From Sphingomonas sp. (GTDB taxonomy: Bacteria > Pseudomonadota > Alphaproteobacteria > Sphingomonadales > Sphingomonadaceae), in assembly GCF_004799495.1 (NCBI RefSeq), contig NZ_SSMY01000012.1:62001-126000 (forward strand): 64,000 nt of DNA, given 5' to 3'. The position numbers were made by a program, and so were the translations under genes. The first letter of the stretch is position 1. Each line of letters begins with the position of its first letter. The notes under the pieces were generated by a model. It was not told where the DNA came from. It saw only the letters and a list, made by a program, of their open reading frames with translations, and did not search any database. Positions 47,648 through 54,952 of this stretch are shown here, piece after piece.

Positions 47648-47991
47648 CAGTCGTTCGCCGGCTTGGCGCCGAGCGGCCGCACTTCGGCCAGCGTCGTCTT
47701 GACCACCCGGTGCCGCTGACCGGCGGCGAATTCCACCTCGACCTCGGCGTCCGACACCTTCGTCACCTTGCCGATATGACCGCCCGCGGTCACCACTTCG
47801 TCGCCCTTCTTCACCGCCGCCAGCGTGGCGTTGTGGTCCTTCACGCGGCGCTGCTGCGGGCGAATCATGAAGAAGTAGAAAGCGATGAACACCAGCAGCA
47901 GCGGCAGGATGGTCGAAATCATACTGGCGGTGGCGTCGGTTCCCGCACCGGCGGCGCCGGCGGCCTGGGCATAAGCGGATGGAATGAGCAT
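47647..47991 (-). CDS. yajC: Preprotein translocase subunit YajC
   Basis: 114 residues. One membrane helix (ISTILPLLLVFIAFYFFMI) followed by the invariant RPQQRRVKDHNATLAAVKKGDEVVTAGGHIGKVTKV. ATG 47991 gives MLIPSAYAQ; the open frame upstream is not family-like. First gene of yajC-secD-secF-Mth938. The 195 bases between it and the tRNA hold no further gene that I can see. Confidence 0.95.
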   Translation of the reverse strand: MLIPSAYAQAAGAAGAGTDATASMISTILPLLLVFIAFYFFMIRPQQRRVKDHNATLAAVKKGDEVVTAGGHIGKVTKVSDAEVEVEFAAGQRHRVVKTTLAEVRPLGAKPAND

Positions 47992-48186
47992 GGTCGTCCT
48001 GAACTGGGCGTGCCGGCGTGCCCGAAAACCGGGCGCCAGCGTCAAGCGCCGCGCGCTATCACCATGGGCGCGCGCACGCAACATCGGAGCGTGCAGCGCG
48101 GGCACCGCACCGTGCTTGCATCGCCCGACGTGACGGCCTAGAGGCCCGCGCTTCGGACGCCGCCATCTGGCCGGCGCCCGCCTGGT

Positions 48187-48263
48187 CGGGGCGTAGCGCA
48201 GCCTGGTAGCGCATCACACTGGGGGTGTGGGGGTCGCAGGTTCGAATCCTGTCGCCCCGACCA
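48187..48263 (+). tRNA. tRNA-Pro (anticodon GGG)
   Basis: 77 nt including encoded CCA. Acceptor CGGGGCG pairs with CGCCCCG (48253-48259), discriminator A; D arm GCGC/GCGC; anticodon stem TCACA/TGTGG with loop CTGGGGG and anticodon GGG at 48221-48223; T arm GCAGG-TTCGAAT-CCTGT. All four arms fold. Reads CCC and CCU codons. Confidence 0.97.
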
Positions 48264-48387
48264 ATTCGAACCGAAGGTGAGAACGGCCGGCGGCGCGCAA
48301 AGCGCCGTCCGACGACGCGGCTTCGCCGCGGCGCGCTTTCCCAAACGCGCGGCCCAGATTATGATCGCGGCCAAAGGAGAAGAAGCC

Positions 48388-49245
48388 ATGCGCCCGAGCT
48401 TGCTGTTCGCCGTCGCATTTGCGATCGTTGGGCTGTTCGCGATCGGCGTCCCCGCCGTACCCGCCGCCGCACAGACCGATTCCGAGGGTTGTCGCGACGG
48501 TGCGCTTGCCCGGCTGCCGAGCTTCTACATCAACGAATGCGACCCCGCGGGCCCGGATCATTACGTCTTCGCTGAAGGTTCGGCATCGCAAACCGATATC
48601 CAGGGCACCAAGAGTCGTATCGCCTATGCACTCAAGGACAATGCCGTAACGCCGACCGCCGCTTCGATCGTCGCCAGCTACAAGGCGCAGCTCCAGCAGA
48701 ACGGATGGACGATCGTCGCGAGCGGTGAGCCCGCCTGGGTGACCGCCTATCGCGGCTCGCGCGCGGGCTCATGGGTGCAAATCGAGGCCAATGGCGGCGC
48801 CAACTATCAGATCGTGTACGTGACCCCGGCGGACAAGGTGGCCGACGCGTCGGCGCAGCATTACGCGCTGACTTGCGACGGATCGCTGATCGGCCGCTTC
48901 GCACAAGTTCAGGGCCTGCAAACCCAGCTATCCGAGGATGCTATCCGCTCGGGGAGCGGGAAACGGATTTTCTTTCCGCAGGCACAAAAATACGAAAATG
49001 TGACACTGTCGGGCGGCACCATCACGAGACCCGGTGATCGCACGACCAATGCCGGCCTTCGCGCCAGTGCGGGATTGGTGCAGAGCTGGCAGCAATGCGA
49101 CCTCGTGCTTGATAACGAAGCCGGCGCGGCGCTGTTCACCTGGCAGTTGCGCGCGCCCCACCTCCTTTCGGTGACGACGGCTCAGGGCGCGACGACACTG
49201 ACGCTCGACCATCAAGGCTATACGATGATCATGAGCGGCTCCTAA
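48388..49245 (+). CDS. Secreted protein resembling the N-terminal part of some OmpA-family proteins
   Basis: 285 residues with signal peptide ([20 protein letters not shown]...AAAQ). [19 protein letters not shown] followed by [12 protein letters not shown] and [18 protein letters not shown] resembles the domain that precedes OmpA-like domains in proteins beginning GCKDHPLxxRMPGFYI. Here no OmpA domain follows; the C-terminal half (from about 190) is a beta-rich region I do not recognise. AAAGGAGAAGAAGCC precedes the ATG. A role in the cell envelope is an inference from the signal peptide and the resemblance. Confidence 0.6.
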   Translation: MRPSLLFAVAFAIVGLFAIGVPAVPAAAQTDSEGCRDGALARLPSFYINECDPAGPDHYVFAEGSASQTDIQGTKSRIAYALKDNAVTPTAASIVASYKAQLQQNGWTIVASGEPAWVTAYRGSRAGSWVQIEANGGANYQIVYVTPADKVADASAQHYALTCDGSLIGRFAQVQGLQTQLSEDAIRSGSGKRIFFPQAQKYENVTLSGGTITRPGDRTTNAGLRASAGLVQSWQQCDLVLDNEAGAALFTWQLRAPHLLSVTTAQGATTLTLDHQGYTMIMSGS

Positions 49246-49358
49246 CGGAGGCCGACGATGCGGCTTTGCCGCTGCGCCCTTTGGTTCAATCGCGTGGCGT
49301 CTGGAAACGCCGCCTGCCTCTCCCTATATCATTGAAACCACAATGTTTTGGAGGTTGC

Positions 49359-49622
49359 ATGGCCGGCGGTTGGTCGCGCGACGGCGCGGTGCAGGACCAG
49401 ATCGACGATACGGTCGCGGATGCGGTGAGCGGCGCGCGCGCGCGCATGCCGGCGGGCGACGGATTGGACTATTGCGAGGATTGCGGCGAGGACATTCCCG
49501 CCCGTCGGCGCGAGGCACTCCCCGGCGCACGTACCTGCGTCGTTTGCCAGGCGCGCCGCGACGCGGCCGTCAGAAGCGCCGGGATCAATCGGCGCGGCAG
49601 CAAAGACAGTCAGCTCAAATAA
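49359..49622 (+). CDS. TraR/DksA-type C4 zinc-finger protein
   Basis: 87 residues. A helical N-terminus (VQDQIDDTVADAVSGARARM) precedes the zinc finger YCEDCGEDIPARRREALPGARTCVVCQ (two CxxC pairs). This is the short TraR/YbiI-like branch without the long DksA coiled coil; such proteins may bind the RNA polymerase secondary channel. TTGGAGGTTGC precedes the ATG. The GTG of the AlkB-like gene follows after one base, so the two are coupled. Confidence 0.85.
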   Translation: MAGGWSRDGAVQDQIDDTVADAVSGARARMPAGDGLDYCEDCGEDIPARRREALPGARTCVVCQARRDAAVRSAGINRRGSKDSQLK

Positions 49623-49623
49623 C

Positions 49624-50229
49624 GTGGTACGATCGACGCCCGGCGGCCAAGCCGATCTGTTCGGACGCGAAGCGGCAAAGCTGCCGGCCGGCCTGGATTA
49701 TGTCGAACGGTGGATGGCTCCGGCCGAGCAGGCCGCGCTGATCGGGCGATTCGCGGACGTACCCGTGTCGCCGTTCCGCTTTCAGGGGTGGCTGGGCAAG
49801 CGTCGCACCGCGTCGTTCGGCTGGCATTACGATTTCGATCGGGGCAGGTTCGCGGCCGCGGCGCCCATCCCCGATTTTCTGCTGCCTGTTCGCGACCGGG
49901 CGGCTGCTTCCGCCGGCCTCGCCGCCGACGACCTCGTACAGGCGCTGGTCACCCGTTACGACCCCGGGGCCGGGATAGGATGGCATCGCGACCGCCCGGT
50001 CTTCGAGCACGTCGTGGGCCTGTCGCTCGAAGCGCCGGCGACGCTAAGACTGCGCCGCCGCACATCCAGCGGCTTCGATCGCGCATCGCTCGATCTGGCG
50101 CCGGGCTCGCTCTATCATCTCAGCGGCGCGGTGCGTCACGATTGGGAACATAGCATCGCCGCGATGGACGTGCGGCGATGGTCAGTGACCTTTCGCAGTC
50201 TTCGCGCCGACACATCAGCCGTGCAGTAG
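49624..50229 (+). CDS. AlkB-like 2OG-Fe(II) oxygenase
   Basis: 201 residues from a GTG start. Fe ligands H121 and D123 in GWHRDRP and H176 in RHDWEHSI; the 2-oxoglutarate-binding arginines lie in RRWSVTFRSLR (canonical RxNxTFR has Ser for Asn here). WLGKRRTASFGWHYDF corresponds to the substrate lid. AlkB proteins demethylate alkylated DNA or RNA, but bacterial subfamilies of this compact kind are little characterised. Coupled to the zinc-finger gene. Confidence 0.87.
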   Translation: MVRSTPGGQADLFGREAAKLPAGLDYVERWMAPAEQAALIGRFADVPVSPFRFQGWLGKRRTASFGWHYDFDRGRFAAAAPIPDFLLPVRDRAAASAGLAADDLVQALVTRYDPGAGIGWHRDRPVFEHVVGLSLEAPATLRLRRRTSSGFDRASLDLAPGSLYHLSGAVRHDWEHSIAAMDVRRWSVTFRSLRADTSAVQ

Positions 50230-50307
50230 CACGGCGGGGATCCGGCCAAATGCCGTGGGACAACGACTCATCTGTGATTCGTTCTAAAAAGGTGGTTTAA
50301 TACGATT

Positions 50308-50868
50308 ATGGACGATGCCGCCTTCGCTTCCCTGACCCCGCGCGAGCGCGATTGCCTGCGCGGCGTGCGCGCGCTCAAGGGGTCGGGCGAGATCGCGCGC
50401 GAGCTCGGCATCGCCACCGGCACAGTCGATGCCTATCTCGGCACCGCCAAGGTCAAGCTGGGCGCGCGCGACCGCAAGCATGCCGCGATGCTGTTCGCCG
50501 AGCACGAAGCCGGGCTCGCCCCCCAGAAACCTACCCCCCAGAATCTCGCATACGAGAATCTGGGGCTGGCGGCTGCCTCTCGCCACCCGTCATGGTCGTC
50601 GGCGATCGAGGGCGACCGTCTCTCCCCAAACCTTCAGGACGTCGTCCTCGGTCAGCGGCGCTTCGGCGATTTTCCGGTACGGACCACATGGTCCGGAACG
50701 TTCCGGGAAATCCTCGAAGGGGCGAGACCGAGTGATTTGTCAACGACGACCAGAGGAGTGCTGATCCTAGCTGCCACCGTGATTATTGGCTTTGCCTTTT
50801 TCGTGGTCAGCGCCGGGGTTGGCGCATTGTACGGTCTGGCGACACTTCTTCGTTCGCTTTCTCACTGA
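50308..50868 (+). CDS. LuxR-type HTH protein with C-terminal membrane anchor
   Basis: 186 residues. Residues 7-62 are a LuxR/GerE helix-turn-helix (LTPRERDCLRGVRA, GEIARELGIATGTVDAYLGTAKVKLGARDR), with no receiver or ligand domain before it. A Pro/Ser-rich linker is followed by one membrane helix (VLILAATVIIGFAFFVVSAG, about 150-172). The order means a cytosolic DNA-binding head tethered at its C-terminus, so it might sense membrane state or be released by proteolysis. Domain type is clear; the function is unknown. Confidence 0.75.
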   Translation: MDDAAFASLTPRERDCLRGVRALKGSGEIARELGIATGTVDAYLGTAKVKLGARDRKHAAMLFAEHEAGLAPQKPTPQNLAYENLGLAAASRHPSWSSAIEGDRLSPNLQDVVLGQRRFGDFPVRTTWSGTFREILEGARPSDLSTTTRGVLILAATVIIGFAFFVVSAGVGALYGLATLLRSLSH

Positions 50869-50923
50869 CGCTCGCTGTTTCAAACCGAACGCGCCGGCCG
50901 GGGGCCTGCGCGAAGGAGGCACT

Positions 50924-51292
50924 ATGCGCGTCGATCCGACCAATCATCCGCAATATGATACCATTCTTGCCGTCGCGGCTGCCGTGATGGCGGCCGAGCG
51001 CGACACAGATGCGTCGATCAAGGCGCTGAGCCAGCTCGTGTCGACGACGATCGACGAGTTCGCCGAAGCCCGCCTGCCCGCCGGCCTGTCGCAGCGTGCG
51101 CTCGACAAGCTCGCCTCGTCGATCGCGGGGCAGATCGAAAGCCGCCGTCTGCTCACCGAAGCGCACCGCGAGTTCGGCCGCGCCGCCAAGGCACTCGGCG
51201 CGACCGCCGACGGTTGGGGTCCGACCTGGCCCTGCTACACGGTCGAGGAAGCCGTCAAGCCGAAGCGCGCGCCGCTCCGTCGCGTCGCCTGA
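50924..51292 (+). CDS. Unknown 122-residue protein
   Basis: Not recognised. A soluble, mostly helical protein starting MRVDPTNHPQYDTIL, with TIDEFAEARLPAGLSQRALDKLASSIAGQIESRR in the middle and a short Trp-containing stretch (DGWGPTWPCYTVEEAV) near the basic C-terminus. GAAGGAGGCACT before ATG 50924 is a strong ribosome site. Follows the HTH-membrane gene by 55 bases on the same strand, so probably the same transcript. Confidence 0.6.
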   Translation: MRVDPTNHPQYDTILAVAAAVMAAERDTDASIKALSQLVSTTIDEFAEARLPAGLSQRALDKLASSIAGQIESRRLLTEAHREFGRAAKALGATADGWGPTWPCYTVEEAVKPKRAPLRRVA

Positions 51293-51332
51293 TCAGCTTG
51301 ACGGAGACACGCCGCGATGGTCGACATCGAAG

Positions 51333-51782
51333 GTGATATTTTTCCTGTTCGCTTTCTTGTGGCTCGGGTCGTGCGGCTATGCCTTATGGCGTGGCGGACA
51401 GCCCGAGCGATTTGTCGCCGTCATCTTCCTGGTGGCGGTTCCGTTATGCCTGGTCGCGTACATCCCGGATCCTTGGCGCGGGGTGCAGTGGATCATCCTG
51501 GCGATCGATTCGGCGATGCTCGTCCTGCTGCTGGCGATTGCGCTTCGCGCCAACCGGTACTGGACGCTGGCCATGGCGGCCATGCAGTTGCTGCAAGTAC
51601 TGGGGCATTTCCTGAAGCTGACCGATCCCGCCATGCTGCACGTGGTCTATTGGATCAGCGCGGTGGTCTGGGCTTATCCGATGTTGCTCCTGTTGGTGCT
51701 CGGTACCGTCCGGCACCACAATCGAGTCAGGCGGCTGGGGCCAGAGCCGTCCTGGAGCAACTCCTCGCTCCCGCCGGATTGA
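51333..51782 (+). CDS. Small integral membrane protein, unknown
   Basis: 149 residues with five or so hydrophobic segments (FFLFAFLWLGSCGYALW; VAVIFLVAVPLCLVAYI; WIILAIDSAMLVLLLAIAL; a segment around MAAMQLLQVLGHFL; WAYPMLLLLVLGTV). The only start near the first helix is GTG 51333 with a weak CGAAG upstream. Family not recognised. Its stop overlaps the possible TTG start of the RadC-like gene. Confidence 0.55.
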   Translation: MIFFLFAFLWLGSCGYALWRGGQPERFVAVIFLVAVPLCLVAYIPDPWRGVQWIILAIDSAMLVLLLAIALRANRYWTLAMAAMQLLQVLGHFLKLTDPAMLHVVYWISAVVWAYPMLLLLVLGTVRHHNRVRRLGPEPSWSNSSLPPD

Positions 51783-52339
51783 GCGATCGGCGCATCGCCA
51801 CCACGCTGATCGATGAATTCGGCTCGCTGCCGCTGCTGTTGGCCGCGCAGCCCGCGCGGCAATTGCGCGCGGCGGGCGACCCCCAGGTCGTGGCACTCCT
51901 TCAGGCGGTCAAGCAGACGGTGCGCCACGTTACGCGCGCCGACCTCGACGAGCGGCCGGTATTGCCGACGTCGCGCGCGTTGCGGGACTATCTGATGGCG
52001 CATCTGGCGGACGAGCCCAACGAACATGTCCGCGTGCTCTACCTCAACGGGTACGACCGGCTGATCGTCGATGAGCTCCATTCGAGCGGCACGCCGACCA
52101 GCACGCCGTTCTGTGTGCGCACCATCGCGGCGCGCGCGCTCGAGGTCGGGGCGATGAACGTCATCGTCGCGCATAACCACCCTTCGGGACTGCGCCAGAG
52201 CAGCGACGCCGACATCGCCTACACCGTCGCGCTCGAACACGCGCTCGACGCGCTCGGCATCACGCTGATCGATCACCTCATCGTCACGCGCGGCGGGCTC
52301 GCCAGTGTGCGCGCGGCAAGTCGGGCGATGGCGGCATGA
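51779..52339 (+). CDS. RadC/JAB-domain protein (start uncertain)
   Basis: About 186 residues as drawn. The C-terminal RadC (UPF0758) JAMM domain is complete: FCVRTIAARALEVGAMNVIVAHNHPSG with the metal ligands in HNHPSG and the following SDAD. Ahead of it, IATTLIDEFGSLPLLLAAQP resembles the helix-hairpin-helix part of RadC. The only plausible start is TTG 51779 inside a TTGA overlap with the previous stop, but family-like residues (VLEQLLAPAG) continue upstream in frame, so the true start may lie inside the membrane gene or use CTG. Shorter than full RadC (about 220 residues). Function of RadC-like proteins is not settled. Confidence 0.75.
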   Translation: MSDRRIATTLIDEFGSLPLLLAAQPARQLRAAGDPQVVALLQAVKQTVRHVTRADLDERPVLPTSRALRDYLMAHLADEPNEHVRVLYLNGYDRLIVDELHSSGTPTSTPFCVRTIAARALEVGAMNVIVAHNHPSGLRQSSDADIAYTVALEHALDALGITLIDHLIVTRGGLASVRAASRAMAA

Positions 52340-52743
52340 CGATCCATGCGCTCCTGGTCGACGACGACCCCGATACGCGTGCGATCGTCGCGCTCGCGCT
52401 CGACCTGCACCCGCGCTTCGCGGTGACCGCGGTGTCGCGGCTCGATGCCGCCGACGTGCTGCGCCGCGGGATCGAGAAGTTCGAGGTGATCCTGCTCGAC
52501 ATGAAACTGAGCGACATGAGCGCGGCGGCGCTGGTCGCGACGATGCGGCAATGGTCGCCCGAACCGGTGCCGATCGTGCTGCTGGCGGCCAGGGCCGGCG
52601 ACGCGGACCGGCGAAGCTATCGCTCGGCCGGCGCGCAGGCCGTGATCGCCAAGCCGTTCGATCCCGTCGCGCTACCCGATCGCGTGGTCGATTTGCTCGA
52701 ACCGACAGGTCCCGTCGCGCGTACCGCCGGTTACGCGCGGTAG
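52336..52743 (+). CDS. Single-domain response regulator
   Basis: 135 residues, receiver only. VDDDPDT acidic cluster, phosphoacceptor Asp55 in LLDMKLSD, lysine in IAKPFDP; the conserved Thr/Ser before the lysine is replaced by Ala (LLAARAGD), which may alter switching. No output domain, so it would act by phosphotransfer or protein binding. ATG 52336 overlaps the RadC-like stop (ATGA). Last gene of the run from 50308 or 51333. Confidence 0.85.
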   Translation: MTIHALLVDDDPDTRAIVALALDLHPRFAVTAVSRLDAADVLRRGIEKFEVILLDMKLSDMSAAALVATMRQWSPEPVPIVLLAARAGDADRRSYRSAGAQAVIAKPFDPVALPDRVVDLLEPTGPVARTAGYAR

Positions 52744-52773
52744 GCCGCGGCATGCATCACGAACCCCTTATAC

Positions 52774-52852
52774 CCTTCCCGGCAGAGGAAGGGGTAACGG
52801 GTTGGGGGAAGTCTCACTAAAGCCCACCCCTTTGTGGCACTCCCCCAGCCCG
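52774..52852. repeat. Paired-hairpin intergenic repeat (REPIN-like), copy 4, degenerate
   Basis: Outer arms CGGGTTGGGGGA (52798-52809) and TCCCCCAGCCCG (52841-52852) pair with one G-T; a second imperfect hairpin (CCCTTCC...GGAAGGG) lies at 52774-52793. It fills the gap between the convergent response regulator and monooxygenase genes. Confidence 0.65.
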
Positions 52853-52859
52853 ATAGTAT

Positions 52860-53870
52860 CTAGTTTATGACCTGCGCGGCGAAGCGCTCCATTTCCTCCG
52901 CCTGCGGGCTCATCTGGAGCAGGAGCAGGTCGAGGCCGGCGGCTTCATATTCTGCAATCCGTTCCTTCAACTGCTCGGGTGTGCCGACGAGATTGGGGCG
53001 CAGCCCGCGGTTCGATACGGAATATTCCTGGATCTTGAGCTCGCGCTCGAGCTGCGTCCCCGACAGCCATTGGTCGAAATTATCGTAGCCCGCGGGCACC
53101 CCGGTAACGGTCGTGATCCGCTCGAGCTCGCGCTTCGCCTCGGCCTCGCTGTCGCGGACGATCGCATAGGCGGCCATGCCGTATTGCATCGGCTTGCCGT
53201 CCGCGGCCTCACGCCGTGCCGCCATGTCGGCGATCTTGGGCGCAATCGCCTCGACCGGGTCGCCGTGCATCACATAGGCGTCGCACTGGCTCACGATCAT
53301 CGCCTTGGCCTTCTCGCTCTCGCCGCCGGCATAGACGGTCGGGCGCTTGGCTGGTTTGGGCGAGCAGATCGCGGCGTCGGTCTGGTAGAATTGGCCGTCG
53401 AACGAGAAACGCTCCTCGGTCCATAGCCCGTCGACCACCGTCAGCCATTCCTCGGTCCGCGCATAGCGGTCGTCGTGCTGGTCGAACTGGAGCCCGTATT
53501 GCTTCGCCTCGTCGGCCCACCACGACGAAACGACGTTGAGCGCCAGCCGCCCGCCCGAGATGCGATCGATGTTCGCCGCCGCCTTCGCGAACAGCGCCGG
53601 GTGGTGGAAATTGGGCCGCACCGCGACCATCAGCTCGATCGACTCGGTCACCGCCGCCAGCGCCGCCGCGGTCGACCAGGCATCCAGCGCGGGCTGCTCG
53701 ACGCCCTTGATGTCGTTGAGGTTGAGCTCGGCGATCAAGGTCAGGTCGTAGCCGAGCTGTTCGGAGCGCTGCGTCAGGCGTTTGGTGTAATCCCAGCTCG
53801 CGTCCATCCCTTCGTCGGGCACGTTCCTGAGCCAGCCGCCGAACACCGGCATCCAGTAACCGTAGCGCAT
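52860..53870 (-). CDS. LLM-class flavin-dependent monooxygenase (SfnG/SsuD-like)
   Basis: 336 residues, luciferase-like TIM barrel. The N-terminus MRYGYWMPVFGGWLRNV and the central LALNVVSSWWADEAKQYG closely follow the dimethylsulfone monooxygenase SfnG/alkanesulfonate monooxygenase SsuD branch, which cleaves C-S bonds using reduced FMN; RPTVYAGGESEKAK and YVMHGDP are typical downstream landmarks. No sulfonate ABC transporter or flavin reductase is adjacent. Instead the gene starts on the last base of an upstream ATP-grasp gene (TGATG), implying joint function. The substrate is unknown. Confidence 0.87.
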   Translation of the reverse strand: MRYGYWMPVFGGWLRNVPDEGMDASWDYTKRLTQRSEQLGYDLTLIAELNLNDIKGVEQPALDAWSTAAALAAVTESIELMVAVRPNFHHPALFAKAAANIDRISGGRLALNVVSSWWADEAKQYGLQFDQHDDRYARTEEWLTVVDGLWTEERFSFDGQFYQTDAAICSPKPAKRPTVYAGGESEKAKAMIVSQCDAYVMHGDPVEAIAPKIADMAARREAADGKPMQYGMAAYAIVRDSEAEAKRELERITTVTGVPAGYDNFDQWLSGTQLERELKIQEYSVSNRGLRPNLVGTPEQLKERIAEYEAAGLDLLLLQMSPQAEEMERFAAQVIN

Positions 53871-54769
53871 CAACGCGCCTCCATCAGCGTTTCGAGGTAA
53901 TCGATCAGGCGGTCGTGCGGGTCCCAGCCGAGCACGTCGAGCGGCTTCGCGACGAAATTGGACAGCGCGTTGATGTCGTAGAAGCGCGGCGTCCCGTCGC
54001 GGTCGTCGATCATCGCCTCGATCCCGCCGACATCGAGGTTCATCGCCCGCGCGATCCGTTCGGCGGCATCGATCAACGCGGGGTCGGGCTGGGTAGCGAC
54101 CATCTTGATGTTCGAATCCGCCACGCAGGCATCCGCCGGGCACAGATCGAACGCCCCGCCCCCGGCGATATCGATCGCGTAGAGATACTGACGGTCGAGC
54201 GTCTCGATCCGCGTGATCTCGCCGCCGCGCGCGGGAACGTAATCCTGCACCAGCAGCACGCCGTCGACGCTCCTGGGCAATTCGCCCTCGGCCACCGCCC
54301 AGCGCAGTTCGGTCATATTGTCGAATTTGACGATCCCCGCGCCGGAGCCGCCGATATTGGCCTTCACGACGAGCGGGAACGACAGCGTCGCGGCGGCGGT
54401 TTCGACATCGGCGGCGCGATGGACGACGCGCGTGTCGGGGATCGCCAGCCCGAGCGACGCGATCAGCGCAAGCTGCCGCGCCTTCGACGCGTCGATCGCC
54501 AGCACGTCCGTGCCGTTGACCACGCGCGCGCCGTTCCGCCGCCAATGATCGAGCAGCGCCATCGTGTGAAAGATCGGATGCTCGTCGCTGCGCAGGAAGC
54601 TCGACATGGCGATGCGGTTGAGGATGACGGGCGCCGGGATTGCGGGGTCGGCGGGGTTCCAGTGGCCGTCCGGGCCGAATGCGGAGTAGCCGATCCCGCG
54701 CCGATCGAGTGCGGCGAACAGCGGGGCGAACCATAAAGGGTGTTCGTAGAGAATCGCGAGGTCGGTCAT
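53870..54769 (-). CDS. ATP-grasp ligase, RimK-like
   Basis: 299 residues. ATP-grasp landmarks: SKARQLALIASLGLAIPDTRV (start of the ATP domain), FPLVVKANIGGSGAGIV (glycine-rich loop with ATP-binding Lys), VLLVQDYVPARGGEITRIETL, and the Mg-binding FYDINALSNF at the C-terminus. The N-terminal pre-ATP domain opens MTDLAILYEHPLWFAPL. RimK-like enzymes join a carboxylate to an amine through an acyl phosphate; the substrate is unknown. Overlaps and is coupled to the flavin monooxygenase. A two-gene transcript, opposite the ABC-F gene. Confidence 0.85.
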   Translation of the reverse strand: MTDLAILYEHPLWFAPLFAALDRRGIGYSAFGPDGHWNPADPAIPAPVILNRIAMSSFLRSDEHPIFHTMALLDHWRRNGARVVNGTDVLAIDASKARQLALIASLGLAIPDTRVVHRAADVETAAATLSFPLVVKANIGGSGAGIVKFDNMTELRWAVAEGELPRSVDGVLLVQDYVPARGGEITRIETLDRQYLYAIDIAGGGAFDLCPADACVADSNIKMVATQPDPALIDAAERIARAMNLDVGGIEAMIDDRDGTPRFYDINALSNFVAKPLDVLGWDPHDRLIDYLETLMEAR

Positions 54770-54782
54770 CGTCTTCTCTTTC

Positions 54783-54890
54783 CGTCACCCCGGCCTTGTG
54801 CCGGGATCCACTGTGCAGCCAACGATCCCGCTAGAGCCTCTGGCGCAGCGCTTGCCCCCCGGTGGACCCCGGCACAAGGCCGGGGTGACG
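54783..54890. repeat. Paired inverted repeat (REPIN-like), copy 5
   Basis: A 29-base arm at 54783-54811 (CGTCACCCCGGCCTTGTGCC...) recurs inverted at 54862-54890 with 28 of 29 bases identical, separated by 50 bases. Each arm also contains its own stem (CCGGC...GCCGG). It lies between the divergent ATP-grasp and ABC-F genes. Confidence 0.9.
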
Positions 54891-54952
54891 ATTTTCTTGT
54901 CACGCTCGGCAGATAGGCAATCGGCCACACCGCTGCTAAGGCCCCGCGCATC

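Noticed and set aside
48291..48307. Terminator hairpin after tRNA-Pro (CGGCGC-GCAAA-GCGCCG)
   Set aside because: The stem is only 6 bp with no T-tract and begins 28 bases after the tRNA; support is too weak to list as a feature.
51317..51778. Extension of the RadC-like protein to ATG 51317, giving 340 residues
   Set aside because: The first 140 residues of that frame are the out-of-frame shadow of the membrane protein gene; only the part from about VLEQLL resembles RadC.
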